Shown in pieces: positions 9,984 to 18,925 of a stretch of DNA of 64,000 bases. A model generated the notes under the pieces. That model searched no databases. It was given only the letters and a program-made list of their open reading frames with translations, and had not been told where the DNA came from. The translations under genes and the position numbers were made by a program. The stretch's first letter is position 1. Each line of letters begins with the position of its first letter. The DNA is from DSSB01 sp046346845 (GTDB taxonomy: Bacteria > UBA10199 > DSSB01): contig JAXMHH010000001.1 in the NCBI GenBank assembly GCA_046346845.1, forward strand, positions 310,001 through 374,000, given 5' to 3'.

Positions 9984-10344
9984 CCTCTCCCTTTTCCGCC
10001 GAGCCTAGGCCGGTTTTCGGCGCCTAAACCCCTGGGGTTGTCACGAACCCCTCTAAAAAGTATCGGAAGCCACTGGGGGAATCAAGTATAGCCAGCCGCC
10101 GGATAAACCACGGGGCTTACCCAATCCCTGAATCGGAGCCCCGGGCCCCAAGCCAAGGATACCTGCGGGGACGGCGGTGGCTGCGGTTTCAGCACCCTGA
10201 ATTGTCTTGGCGATAAAATCCCCCCGATGCCGCTAAAAGCTCGGTCCGTTGTTGGTGAGTTAATGCCCAGGAATGTCGAAACTGCACTCGGTTCCACGGA
10301 TTCATCACGAATCACCGAACGCCGCGGAGACTCCATCGCTCCCC

Positions 10345-10411
10345 CTAAAAAAATAAGGCGGAGGTATGCCCCTGCCTCCGCCTCGGTGGTTCAAGCCTTC
10401 TGCTACCGAGG
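10345..10411 (-). ncRNA. Candidate small RNA with intrinsic terminator, leftward
   Basis: Read leftward, a 7-bp stem (CCTCGGT/ACCGAGG, 10411-10405 with 10387-10381) is followed by a second hairpin. That hairpin is GGCGGAGG/CCTCCGCC, at 10382-10375 with 10364-10357 (the two stems share two bases), and it runs straight into TTATTTTTTT. The second hairpin plus U-run is a textbook terminator, yet no leftward gene lies upstream of it. It therefore probably ends a short transcript starting to the right of 10411. No promoter is clear. Confidence 0.4.
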
Positions 10412-10650
10412 TAACAGGTGACCTTGTATTTTTTACTCCCAGAAGAGCTTGACTATTTAATTAAGCAATGACTGTGCCAATCCAAAAAATATGAAAAACA
10501 TAATAAAAACAATATAATATAAAAATCATGTCCAAATAATTCACTACGAAAACATTTAATATTTACAAATTTTTGTTACATAATCACGTGCCCTGCGGCG
10601 ACACAGGCATCTTTTGTTAAAAAATTGTAATATAAGCCTTTCTGCATCGG

Positions 10651-10676
10651 GAGTTTTGCCCGAAAATAGGCAAACC
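10651..10676 (+). promoter_or_regulatory. Overlapping inverted repeats in the kinase leader
   Basis: TTTGCC at 10654-10659 pairs with GGCAAA at 10669-10674, and CGGG/CCCG forms an alternative stem just before it. This sits between the AT-rich promoter region and the ATG at 10679. It could be an operator or an mRNA hairpin masking the weak ribosome site. Confidence 0.25.
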
Positions 10677-10678
10677 CC

Positions 10679-13600
10679 ATGGAACTTCCGGCAAACATCC
10701 TGTCGCGTTTTTCCATTCAGCGACTCCTCGGCGAGGGCTCTTTAGGAAAGGTCTATCAGGGCGAGGAACAGGGAAAGCTCGTCGCGGTGAAGGTGCTTCG
10801 CGCCGATCTACCCGAGAAGACGCGGGAGTTTTTCAAAGAGGAGGCTCGGGTCCTTTCCCAGCTCTCCCATCCCAATTTAGTGAAGATCGAGGATTTCTAC
10901 GCGGGCGACCCGGGACGACCCGCCTCCGCCTATTTTGTCATGGAATTGTTGGAGGGCGACACCCTAGACCGCCTTCCAAAGGACACTCCGATGGCGGTAT
11001 GGGAGGATATCTTTCTTCAATGTTGCCAAGGACTCGACTACCTGCACCATCGGAACATCCTCCACCACGATCTCAAGCCCTCGAATATCTTCCTCACCAG
11101 CTCGGGTAAGGTGAAAATTTTGGACTTTAGCTTGGCAACCTCGGCCGGGGGAGATGCCAAGACGCCTGCCATTCGAGGTACCCTGCCCTACCTGCCGCCG
11201 GAGATCTTTTTAGGAATCTATGAAGAGCGCAGCGACCTTTATTCCTTAGGCGTCGTGTTCTACCAGCTGCTCTGCGGGCGATTTCCCTACACCAAGGTCC
11301 TGCGGCCCGAAACCCTCCCCCAACTGCCGCCGCCCCCCTCCCCCCGCAGCCTACGACCCGAGGTGCCGGAATATTTCGAATCCCTGCTGATGAAACTCCT
11401 GCAGCTGGACCCCGGCAAGCGCCCGGGATCCATCTCCACCGTGCTGCGCTATTTCCAAAACCATCATGGTGGTGAAACCTCGCTGCAAGGCGATTCGACG
11501 GATCTTCCGATCGAAAAGCTGCCTTTGATCGGTCGCGACGCCGAACTCGCGAGGTTCCGAGAGCTCTTGCCGAAGGCCCATCCTTGCCTTCTGCTCAGCG
11601 GCCCCACCGGCGTTGGCCGCAGCCGTTTCCTCGAGGAATTACGGTGGGAACGCCTGTTAAAGGGACAGGGCTTCCTCGTACAAGGCCCGCCGCATATTAA
11701 CGGCTGGATCCGCATGGAGGGGGAGGAAGCGGGAGACGCCTACTCGCGTGCCGAGGCCTTTTTGCAGGTCAGGAAGGGACGGGAAGGAATCTTACTGTTC
11801 TCCGACCTGCATCAATGGCAAGCCGGCGATTTGGCGGACCTCGAAATCTTCCTCAAGGTGCTGACGCGGGGGAAACATCCACTTTCGATCCTGTTAGAAT
11901 TCAATTCTGACCTGCTGTCCCGCGAGCGAATCTTCCCTGCCTCTCCGGAATTCCTCGCTTCGGCGCCGGAAATTCATCTAGGCGACTTAGAGGCGAGTTC
12001 GATCAAAAAAATGTTGCAGGAGGCCTCGGTGGGCCACTCCCCCTCGTCCGAGGTCCTGCAGGGTATCTCGGTCAGCTCGGGAGGCCGACCCCTGCTCGCA
12101 TTGGAAAGCTTGAAGGCCTTTCTCCTGCAGCGTCCTAGGGAAGGCGAGCCCGAAAAGGTTTGGGAAATCCCCAAAAGCCTGGAGGAAGTCGCGCATCGCC
12201 GCTATCTGGCCCTGGACAAGGAATGTCGCCGCGCCCTGGCCCTCTTGGTCTTGGCCCCACGCGAGGTGGAACGTCAGGAGCTGGAGGCCGTATGGGGAGA
12301 GAATCGCAGCGGCTTGAGCCGCGCCCTTTCCGCCCTCGATCGCCAGGAATGGCTCCAAGCCAGGAATCCCGAAAAGAGGACCATCCAACTTCGTTACCCA
12401 AGCCTAAAAGCTGGTTTCCAAGCCTTCCTCGAACCCGTCCTGCGACAGGAGGCCTTGACCGCCTGGGCAAAATACTTCGAAGACAAATGGCGGGCAAATC
12501 CGCTGCCCGAGGATCTCTTCTGCCTTCTCGATTGCGCCATCGCCGGGGATTTTACCGAGCTTCTCAAGGCCTATGCCTTCACCGCCATCCCCTTCCTGGA
12601 CCAACGGGGCCAAAGTCAAAGGGCCATTGCCTTGACGGATAAACTCCTCGCCTTGCCGGAGACCGAGGTCGACCAAGTCCTGCTCTTCGCGCATCGAGCC
12701 AATCTCTATTTTCATCTGGATCGCTTCGAAGAGAGCCTCGAGTCCTATCGACGTTGGTTTAAGGTTAGAGTCGACGACGAGTCTAAGTTGCAATTGACCA
12801 AATTTTTATTTTACTCGGGCTTGGTCCAATTCAGCGCGGGACATTCCGTTGCCTCCCGCGAAGATTTGGAGAAATGCATCAAGGCCGGAAATCCCAGAAA
12901 ATATCCCGCGCTGGTCCCCTATCATGCGAGGGCCCTGCTTCTTTTGGTAAGGTTGGCCCTGAAAGAGAGGGATTATCCGCGCGCGCATTCCGATTTGGCC
13001 CGCGCGGCGGAATTGCCTCTCGAGGATCCCGAGCTCTTGGGCGAGATCCAGCAAGTCACGGGTGAAACCTGCTATCGGGAGATGCGCTACGGCCAAGCCC
13101 TCGAGCACCTCAACGCCTGTCAGATCCATTATGATAAAACGGGAATTCCCCAACTGCAGGCCCTGGGCCACGGCGCCAAGGCGATGGTCTTGCATGAAAT
13201 GGATGCCCTGGAGGAGGCCCTCCGAGAACTCGAATCCGCCCTGTCCCTGTTGGCGGGCGCCCAATACCGATCGCAGCGGGCCCGATACCTCGGCAATCAA
13301 GCCCTGCTGCTTTCCGAACTGGGAAGGTACGCAGAGGCACGTAAAGACATCGATCACTCTTTGGAAGTGCTGCAGGTCCTAGGCAATCCCGCCCAGCGCT
13401 GGATCGCCAAACTCCAATGGGCCCAAGTCCAGATGGACTGTGGCAACGCCCAAAATTTAAGCAAGGCCTTTTCGGAATTCCTCGAGGCGGGCAAAGAGCT
13501 GGAGTTGCTTGAATTGACGCCATCCCTATGGCAGCTCCGCGCCGAGGCGGCCTTACTCTATGGCGATTGGGCGAGCGCCGAAGGGATCTTCCGTGACTTG

Positions 13601-15769
13601 CTCAGCGCTCGCCAGGTTTGCACAGGGTTTCCAAGATTCTTGGCCGCCTGGGGCCTGCTTCGGGCGGAATTGATCCAGGGTAAACCCTTCGAACCCAAGC
13701 CGGAGATCGTGGCAGCCATCGAGGCCAGCCACGAGACTCGACAAGGCGGAGCTGTCCGGGCCTTCATACAGTTCATTCAGACAAAGCCGGAAGATTTGGG
13801 GAGCGCGGAGGTTCAAACCTTATTCTCCCAAATTTCGGCCATCGAAAGCGTCCACTGGCGACTGAACCTATTATTTTTGTCGAAAATATATTTTTCCCGA
13901 TTGGGCGTCGAGGTCGTCTCGGAGCAGGTTTTCCAATACGAACAATCTCTATGGCCGGCCCTCGAGGCAGGCCAACCGGAGGAAATCAAGATGGACCTGG
14001 AAAAGAAACGCGGGCTCTTCGAACTCAACGAGGAATTAAAAAAACCGCTGAGACCGGAACCGGCCGCGGAGACAGCCGAACCCGCTGTGCCTGCAAGACC
14101 CGTGGCAACCAGCGCCCCCAAGGGTCTGGCTACTAACATCAGTGAAGAGAGATTTAGGCAATTTTGCGAAATCACTAACCGAATCGCGCGCAAGGAAAGC
14201 CTGACGGAGATCTTGGAAATCATCATGGACTCGGCCCTCGCGCTCACGGGCGCCGAACGCGGTTTCCTGATCCTGGAAAATCCCCAATCCAAGGATGGAA
14301 AATTTCCGGGTTTTGAAGTCGCGATGGCGCGTCACCTCAGTCAAAAGGCCCTCGGAGAGGAAGAATTCAAATTTTCCCTCTCTCTGGTGAAAAAAGCCAT
14401 CCAAAGCGGGTCTCCCGTACTCAGCAACGACGCCTTGGCCGATGACGAATTCGAGAATCTCCAATCGGTGCATCTCTTTCAACTTAGATCCGTACTGGTA
14501 GTCCCACTCGAAGTCTCCGGCCACATACTTGGAGTCTTGTATTTGGACCACCGCATGAAACCTAACTGTTTTGGCTCCGAAGACCTACTCCTTATCTCCG
14601 GCTTCGCGGGGCAAGCGGGCTTGGCGATTCAACGAGCTCAAATGCTCGAGCAGTTGAAGAAGAGCCATCACGAACTGGAAGCGCGTGTCGAAGAACAGAC
14701 CCGAACCATCGAAAGCCTTCACGAGGAGGTCAAAGAGGCGCGAAGCCACCTCAAGTATGAATACAAAGACATCGTCGGCGGCTCGCCGGCCATCATGCAG
14801 GTTTTTAAGATGATGGAGCACGTCACCAAGACCAAGATCCCCGTTTGGATCTGGGGCGAATCGGGGACCGGAAAGGAATTATTCGCCCGATCGCTCCATT
14901 TCAACAGCCCCTGGAAGGACGGCCCCTTCGTTTCGGAAAACTGCGGCTCCATCCCGGAGAACCTCCTTGAAAGCGAGCTCTTCGGGCACAAGAAAGGCGC
15001 CTTCACCCACGCGGACCGCGACCGGATCGGCCTCTTCGAGCAGGCCAATGGCGGAACCTTGTTTTTGGACGAGGTCGCGGACATGGCCCTACCCATGCAA
15101 GTGAAGCTGCTGCGCGTCCTGCAAGAGGGAGAGCTGCGACCGGTGGGGTCAAACAAAAAAATCAAGATCGACGTCCGTCTCGTCACCGCGTCCAACCGCG
15201 ACTTGGCCCAGTTGGTGAGGGAGGGGAAATTCCGCGAAGACCTCTTTTATCGCATCAATGGGATGACCCTGCGATTGCCGCCGCTGCGCGAGCGGCGGGA
15301 GGATATCCCTTCGATGGTGCAATACATGATCGAGAAGATCGCGAAAAACTTTTTCCTAAAGCCCTGCAAGATCTCGAAAGACGCCTATCATATGCTGATG
15401 ACGCAGGATTGGCCCGGAAACGTCCGGCAACTGGAAGGGGTGGTGCGCAATGCGATGATGTTTGCCGACGGAGGTACCATCACCTCGGAAATCCTCAAAA
15501 TGACGGAGCTGGCATTGCCCTCGGCCACGGCCCCTGCGGCGCAGTCCGGATTCGCCGTGGCCGCACCTTCGGGGGGAGGACGCAGAAAATTAGACGAGTC
15601 CGCCAGTGAACGGGCGCAATTGATCGAGGCCCTGCGGCGCCACAGCATGGATAAAAACAAGGTCGCCGAGGAGCTTGGCATCACCCTGAAGAGCGTCTAC
15701 GTGCGCATGGAGCGGCACGGGATACCGAAGAAAAACTCTCTATTGATGAGGTTTTTAACGGAGAATTGA
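10679..15769 (+). CDS. Ser/Thr protein kinase-STAND ATPase-TPR-GAF-sigma-54 activator fusion, 1,696 residues
   Basis: Domains in order. Residues 1-260 are a Hanks-type kinase: GEGSLGKV loop, Lys38 in VAVK, catalytic HHD131LKPSN, and DFS149-151 instead of DFG. Residues 280-600 are a STAND/AAA_16-like ATPase whose Walker A reads GPTGVGRS (308-315; Arg replaces the usual Lys). Residues 610-1090 are TPR-like helices. Residues 1175-1328 are a GAF domain. A coiled coil (1328-1358) precedes the sigma-54 AAA+ domain: Walker A GESGTGKE 1393-1400, loop GAFTHA 1440-1445, Walker B LFLDE near 1465. A Fis-type helix-turn-helix (about 1637-1690) ends the protein. Such fusions integrate kinase partners and ligands to open sigma-54 promoters. 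The GAFTGA loop contacts sigma-54, and its second Gly is His here. Convergent with the EF-hand gene, 7 bp apart. The four TGGCAT promoters in this window are candidate targets (inference). Confidence 0.93.
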   Translation: MELPANILSRFSIQRLLGEGSLGKVYQGEEQGKLVAVKVLRADLPEKTREFFKEEARVLSQLSHPNLVKIEDFYAGDPGRPASAYFVMELLEGDTLDRLPKDTPMAVWEDIFLQCCQGLDYLHHRNILHHDLKPSNIFLTSSGKVKILDFSLATSAGGDAKTPAIRGTLPYLPPEIFLGIYEERSDLYSLGVVFYQLLCGRFPYTKVLRPETLPQLPPPPSPRSLRPEVPEYFESLLMKLLQLDPGKRPGSISTVLRYFQNHHGGETSLQGDSTDLPIEKLPLIGRDAELARFRELLPKAHPCLLLSGPTGVGRSRFLEELRWERLLKGQGFLVQGPPHINGWIRMEGEEAGDAYSRAEAFLQVRKGREGILLFSDLHQWQAGDLADLEIFLKVLTRGKHPLSILLEFNSDLLSRERIFPASPEFLASAPEIHLGDLEASSIKKMLQEASVGHSPSSEVLQGISVSSGGRPLLALESLKAFLLQRPREGEPEKVWEIPKSLEEVAHRRYLALDKECRRALALLVLAPREVERQELEAVWGENRSGLSRALSALDRQEWLQARNPEKRTIQLRYPSLKAGFQAFLEPVLRQEALTAWAKYFEDKWRANPLPEDLFCLLDCAIAGDFTELLKAYAFTAIPFLDQRGQSQRAIALTDKLLALPETEVDQVLLFAHRANLYFHLDRFEESLESYRRWFKVRVDDESKLQLTKFLFYSGLVQFSAGHSVASREDLEKCIKAGNPRKYPALVPYHARALLLLVRLALKERDYPRAHSDLARAAELPLEDPELLGEIQQVTGETCYREMRYGQALEHLNACQIHYDKTGIPQLQALGHGAKAMVLHEMDALEEALRELESALSLLAGAQYRSQRARYLGNQALLLSELGRYAEARKDIDHSLEVLQVLGNPAQRWIAKLQWAQVQMDCGNAQNLSKAFSEFLEAGKELELLELTPSLWQLRAEAALLYGDWASAEGIFRDLLSARQVCTGFPRFLAAWGLLRAELIQGKPFEPKPEIVAAIEASHETRQGGAVRAFIQFIQTKPEDLGSAEVQTLFSQISAIESVHWRLNLLFLSKIYFSRLGVEVVSEQVFQYEQSLWPALEAGQPEEIKMDLEKKRGLFELNEELKKPLRPEPAAETAEPAVPARPVATSAPKGLATNISEERFRQFCEITNRIARKESLTEILEIIMDSALALTGAERGFLILENPQSKDGKFPGFEVAMARHLSQKALGEEEFKFSLSLVKKAIQSGSPVLSNDALADDEFENLQSVHLFQLRSVLVVPLEVSGHILGVLYLDHRMKPNCFGSEDLLLISGFAGQAGLAIQRAQMLEQLKKSHHELEARVEEQTRTIESLHEEVKEARSHLKYEYKDIVGGSPAIMQVFKMMEHVTKTKIPVWIWGESGTGKELFARSLHFNSPWKDGPFVSENCGSIPENLLESELFGHKKGAFTHADRDRIGLFEQANGGTLFLDEVADMALPMQVKLLRVLQEGELRPVGSNKKIKIDVRLVTASNRDLAQLVREGKFREDLFYRINGMTLRLPPLRERREDIPSMVQYMIEKIAKNFFLKPCKISKDAYHMLMTQDWPGNVRQLEGVVRNAMMFADGGTITSEILKMTELALPSATAPAAQSGFAVAAPSGGGRRKLDESASERAQLIEALRRHSMDKNKVAEELGITLKSVYVRMERHGIPKKNSLLMRFLTEN

Positions 15770-15776
15770 AAAGGCG

Positions 15777-17054
15777 TTACCAGGCATTGGACCACCATTG
15801 ACCGTCCGGCGATTGAGTCCATTGCGTTAGGCACAAGGAATTCAGCGGCGCCTTGGGATTCGCAGCTCCGTAGGGTGGATTTTCCCCGTTGTTAGCAAAT
15901 TTATATAATCTCCCGTCAAACCAGAAATTATCCCAGGAACGCGGGTCCGCACTCCAATCACCTACCTTGATGGTGCTTTCTTTATCTGGGTAAAGAGCTT
16001 TCAGCAAGCTTACCAAACGATTACCTGCCGACTTCCAGGATTGCCAATTGTCCTTGGGTGCATTGTCAAAATACGTTTTGAACTCAGAATCGAGATCGTA
16101 AAAAAAATCCAGCATTTTCTGATCAGGCCCCGTGATGGGTGGCCACTTTTTCTCGTCGATTGCATCCTGGAGCTCTTTATTCTCTAGTTTCCCATCGTTG
16201 TTCTTGTCTAACTCGGGATAATGTTTCTTGATTTTTTCTAAAACCTCCTCGGATTTTATTTTTCCGCCGACCGTGGAAACCAATTTTTGCAAAATTTCCG
16301 GCCCATCCGATTTCTCCGAAACTCCATCAGCACCCGGAACCTCTTCTATCATTTCACCATTAATCATAAAATTTGATTTTAGGCCATTCACGGTCTCCTC
16401 AAGGGAAGAAAGTAATTCCCCCACAATCTCAAGATCAGGCTTATCCGAATTTAACTCAGAATTAAACCGATCGAGCCTTGTATCTAACTCGTGTTTTACC
16501 TCTAAACTTATCGCCCCCATATTTACGAGCGATTCGATTTTCTTTTGAATGTCTCGCGATTTTTCTTTAAGCCCTTTGGCGGATAATTCCGAATCTTCCT
16601 CTTCCCTCGAAGTTTTTGCTAAACCCTGGATATCAGAATCACCAAGACCATAAACCTTCAACTCTACTCCGGAAAGCCGGGCCGAAACTTCCCCCAATAT
16701 TCTATTTTGCTCTTCGGGTGAGAAAACCATCGAATGGTTAATTTTCCCAGAAATAACATTTAATTGCTCAATCAATTCGGATTTTTCAACGCTAGAAAGC
16801 TTAGGATTATCCTGCAAGGAAGCCTGCAGACTGATGACCTGCCTACGCAATTGATCCGAAGATATTCCTCCGCCATCATAGCCGTCTTCAGAATTGGAAA
16901 AACGACCATCGATGCTAATTTCATCCGCCGGCCCTTCTCCGGCATCCCAATTTGGCAAATTTTCATAGGCCTGTTCAGCATTCAAGTCCGCCTCAGGGTA
17001 GGCATCTTGATAGCGGTTAACACCGGTGGGATTTCGGTGGATCGAATCAGTCAT
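15777..17054 (-). CDS. EF-hand-motif protein, 425 residues
   Basis: A soluble acidic protein without signal peptide or membrane segment. A canonical EF-hand calcium loop, DKNNDGKLENKE, sits at residues 283-294 with Asp, Asn, Asp and final Glu in place. Residues 60-260 are predominantly helical, with heptad-like Leu/Ile spacing. The C-terminal 100 residues are Trp/Tyr-rich. The start is ATG 17054 after GGAGG at 7-nt spacing. It lies 56 bp downstream of the 88-residue gene and is probably co-transcribed with it from the sigma-54-like promoter at 17406-17420. The base composition is more AT-rich than its neighbours, which may indicate acquisition. No family recognised. A secreted effector or calcium sensor is possible, but no secretion signal is visible. 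Confidence 0.8.
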   Translation of the reverse strand: MTDSIHRNPTGVNRYQDAYPEADLNAEQAYENLPNWDAGEGPADEISIDGRFSNSEDGYDGGGISSDQLRRQVISLQASLQDNPKLSSVEKSELIEQLNVISGKINHSMVFSPEEQNRILGEVSARLSGVELKVYGLGDSDIQGLAKTSREEEDSELSAKGLKEKSRDIQKKIESLVNMGAISLEVKHELDTRLDRFNSELNSDKPDLEIVGELLSSLEETVNGLKSNFMINGEMIEEVPGADGVSEKSDGPEILQKLVSTVGGKIKSEEVLEKIKKHYPELDKNNDGKLENKELQDAIDEKKWPPITGPDQKMLDFFYDLDSEFKTYFDNAPKDNWQSWKSAGNRLVSLLKALYPDKESTIKVGDWSADPRSWDNFWFDGRLYKFANNGENPPYGAANPKAPLNSLCLTQWTQSPDGQWWSNAW

Positions 17055-17110
17055 GAGAATTCCTCCAGAAAATTATAGCGGGTGGATCGCGTCTCTCACT
17101 AGTTTAATAT

Positions 17111-17377
17111 TTAGGAGGCTGCCAGATTGAAGGTTTGGCTGCGACGCAGGGTGACAATGCGATCCTCAGCAATTTTCCAAGAGTTATCGCGGGAAATTCC
17201 AACCACCGCTTGAATATGATCGCAATTGACCCAGGGGTTAGAAAGTGTAGCGCCCTCGATCTCTTTCATCAACTGCTTCGCCATCTCGAGATTCTTCAGT
17301 GCCAGAGTCGAATTCAAGGTCTTAAGCGATTGGCTTAGGAAGACTTTCAGGTTGGCGATTTTTGCTTGAATATCCAT
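17111..17377 (-). CDS. Small helical protein, 88 residues
   Basis: The start is ATG 17377 behind GAGGAGAG. The first 45 residues predict as one amphipathic helix, or a helical hairpin, rich in Leu/Lys/Asn. The rest contains a single Cys (NCDHIQ) and a basic segment (VTLRRS). No signal peptide. It is the first gene of a probable two-gene operon with the EF-hand protein, directly behind a sigma-54-like promoter. The size and helical layout could suit a chaperone or a small structural subunit of a secretion device; this is speculation from size and position only. Confidence 0.7.
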   Translation of the reverse strand: MDIQAKIANLKVFLSQSLKTLNSTLALKNLEMAKQLMKEIEGATLSNPWVNCDHIQAVVGISRDNSWKIAEDRIVTLRRSQTFNLAAS

Positions 17378-17683
17378 TTTGCACTCTCCTCGTCCCCTTA
17401 TTAGTACAAGGATAATGCCAAATCGATATTAAGAAATTTTATAATAAAAACAATAAGATAATAATTTTAGTAAAAATTTTGTATAAAATAGTTGTCAAGA
17501 TTATGGCAAATTATACAAAAACTTGTACTTTTTAACTTAACAAAAAAAATCCATGAGATATTTTGAATAAGATCCGGTTGGGGAATCTATAATCTTGAAG
17601 ATGAGGCACGGTTATACATCGTATGCCACCAGCAGATGAGATGGCCTAGCTGGTGGGGCACGGCAACCAGGAGAAAAACCACC
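17378..17683. other. AT-rich intergenic region upstream of the 88-residue gene
   Basis: About 300 bp with no supported gene. 17406-17420 is a sigma-54-like promoter. 17430-17570 is extremely AT-rich and includes a TTGACA hexamer on the leftward strand. CCACCAGC 17626-17633 and GCTGGTGG 17649-17656 form an 8-bp hairpin just past the end of the lipoprotein gene, with no U-run on either side. Confidence 0.5.
17406..17420 (-). promoter_or_regulatory. Sigma-54-like promoter before the 88-residue/EF-hand operon
   Basis: The leftward strand reads TGGCATTATCCTTGT. The -24 half is the same TGGCAT as in the other copies and the spacing is correct, but the -12 half ends GT instead of GC. The predicted start near 17394 leaves a 17-nt leader that just includes the ribosome site. 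An AT-rich tract lies directly upstream. Confidence 0.45.
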
Positions 17684-18427
17684 TCAATTGCCTCTGGGAA
17701 CGTGAAGCCCTGGTGGGGGAAGGAAATTCATATTGGCATTGGGGCTAGTATCGTCTTCCCCCTCGGCATTTCCATCCGGAATCCCTCGTCTTTGCCTCAA
17801 GGCCTCGTTCGAGACCCCTGGGTTCTCTTCCGAAACATTTGAGAGAATGGCCACCCCCCAACCGAGGGTGCTGCAATTGGGAGCGTCGCCGCATTCGAGG
17901 GTCTTATTCCATTGCTCTTGGGTGCTGGTCGCCGAATCCGTGGAGATATAAAAACTCAGGCTCATGCGCTGATCCGCATCTATAACATCCTTGGCATGCA
18001 AAAAAGGAACCTCAAACCTAGCCTCTGCATAGGCTTGCGTGGGCTGATCCGGTTTGAACTGGATTGGCACATCGATGAATTTTTTCCCTCGCGCGTCAAC
18101 GATCTTAAATACCCGTCCATGAAGGTCTTTGGCCTGGTCGGAAATCTTCCGGAAAAAACCGTGGATCAGCAATTGCCCCTCGGGGCCCTCTTTAAAATCG
18201 TCGACAATGACAAATTGATAATAGGCCCGCCCCCCCGGATCAAAGCGGGTGCTGGGAGCACCGCCCTCCTGGATAGGAGCCGCCATATTGGTGGAAGGGG
18301 CGTCCAAGGAGCCGGAGCCAGCCACCCGGCCGACCGGACCTCCAGGTGCGGACCCACCCACGCCTCCCGAACAAGCCAGCAATCCCATCAGAACCCAGTA
18401 GGAGAAATAAAATTGAATCTTTTTCAT
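17684..18427 (-). CDS. Putative lipoprotein, 247 residues
   Basis: The preferred start at 18427 gives a short basic N-terminus, a hydrophobic core and the lipobox LLAC-S, so Cys18 would be lipidated (an upstream ATG at 18490 only adds a non-signal tail). After the lipobox comes a Gly/Pro/Ala-rich spacer, then a beta-rich domain with YYQFVIVDDF and LSFYIST, and two Cys near the C-terminal third (LECGDAPNCS) that could pair. The C-terminus is acidic and Pro-rich. No family recognised. A weak match to a sigma-54 promoter lies at 18487-18501 (TGG-N10-GC, with poor flanking bases). It is flanked on both sides by genes with better sigma-54-type promoters. Confidence 0.75.
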   Translation of the reverse strand: MKKIQFYFSYWVLMGLLACSGGVGGSAPGGPVGRVAGSGSLDAPSTNMAAPIQEGGAPSTRFDPGGRAYYQFVIVDDFKEGPEGQLLIHGFFRKISDQAKDLHGRVFKIVDARGKKFIDVPIQFKPDQPTQAYAEARFEVPFLHAKDVIDADQRMSLSFYISTDSATSTQEQWNKTLECGDAPNCSTLGWGVAILSNVSEENPGVSNEALRQRRGIPDGNAEGEDDTSPNANMNFLPPPGLHVPRGN

Positions 18428-18540
18428 GGGATAAGATAACCCTTCCACCTCGGAAATTTGGGGAGAACCACCAAAAATTATTCTCGGCATTCCTCGCCCC
18501 AGAAGTTCTTTAAAAACCCACTTTTTTCATCTTATTTTCT

Positions 18541-18637
18541 TTTTAAATAGGGCGGAAGCGGAAACCTCGTTCCCAGCTCCTCCGGGGAGGCGAACTTGGC
18601 GTCAATGCCGGCTGCATTTAAGCAAAACCCGAGACCC
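18541..18637 (-). pseudogene. Relic fragment of a paralogue of the 609-residue secreted protein
   Basis: Bases 18581-18605 are identical over 25 nt to 9466-9490, and the match resumes (GCAAAACCCGAG) with a one-base indel. Translated leftward, both copies give AG(F/I)DAKFASPE. The reading frame cannot be extended as a paralogue on either side, and the small-protein gene stops immediately upstream at 18638. This is best read as the remnant of a duplicated or recombined gene. Confidence 0.6.
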
Positions 18638-18907
18638 TTATTTGGCCAGGAGTCCCTTTTCGCGCAGGCGATTGCGCACCTCTTGGAAATCGGAAAAAAA
18701 ACCCAAACCGCCGGCAACGCCCCTCGACTCTCCCGGGACCTTGGTATGGAGCGAAAAGGCCGGGGACTTTTTGGCTGGGGACGGGGCGATCGGTTCCCCG
18801 GGATGCTCGACGTTGCGGCGCAACACCACGGCATGGCCCCGGTCATCGTGACCCAGGAACTCCTCGATGGGATGAGAGATCTGTGCGGATTTAGCAGCTG
18901 TGCCCAT
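18638..18907 (-). CDS. Small protein, family EEFL-DDRG-VVLRR, copy 2 (possibly decayed)
   Basis: Paralogue of the protein at 7662-7910: QISHPIEEFLGHDDRG corresponds to QISTPKFEEFLAYDDRG in copy 1, and FFSDFQEVRNRL matches the C-terminal motif. The only ATG consistent with the sigma-54-type promoter at 18926-18940 is 18907, about 7 nt after the predicted start and without a ribosome site. An ATG at 18955 lies upstream of the promoter. Compared with copy 1 about 40 nt of leader is missing, including the ribosome site, and a gene relic follows directly. Expression is doubtful. Confidence 0.5.
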   Translation of the reverse strand: MGTAAKSAQISHPIEEFLGHDDRGHAVVLRRNVEHPGEPIAPSPAKKSPAFSLHTKVPGESRGVAGGLGFFSDFQEVRNRLREKGLLAK

Positions 18908-18925
18908 GCCAAGAATAAACACAAA

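Larger units (their letters stand above)
9984..10678. other. 695-bp intergenic region between the secreted unknown and the kinase gene
   Basis: The left half (9984-10340) shows no convincing gene, only short palindromes such as AACCCCTGGGGTT near 10025. 10345-10411 holds a two-hairpin leftward RNA candidate, listed separately. 10440-10640 is strongly AT-rich, in contrast to the surrounding genes, and probably contains the kinase promoter. 10651-10676 contains overlapping short inverted repeats just before the kinase start. Confidence 0.6.

Noticed and set aside
18487..18501. Fifth sigma-54-type promoter before the lipoprotein gene.
   Set aside because: TGG-N10-GC spacing is right, but the -24 half lacks the C-A-T of the other sites and the -12 half is ATGC. 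It is noted only as weak.
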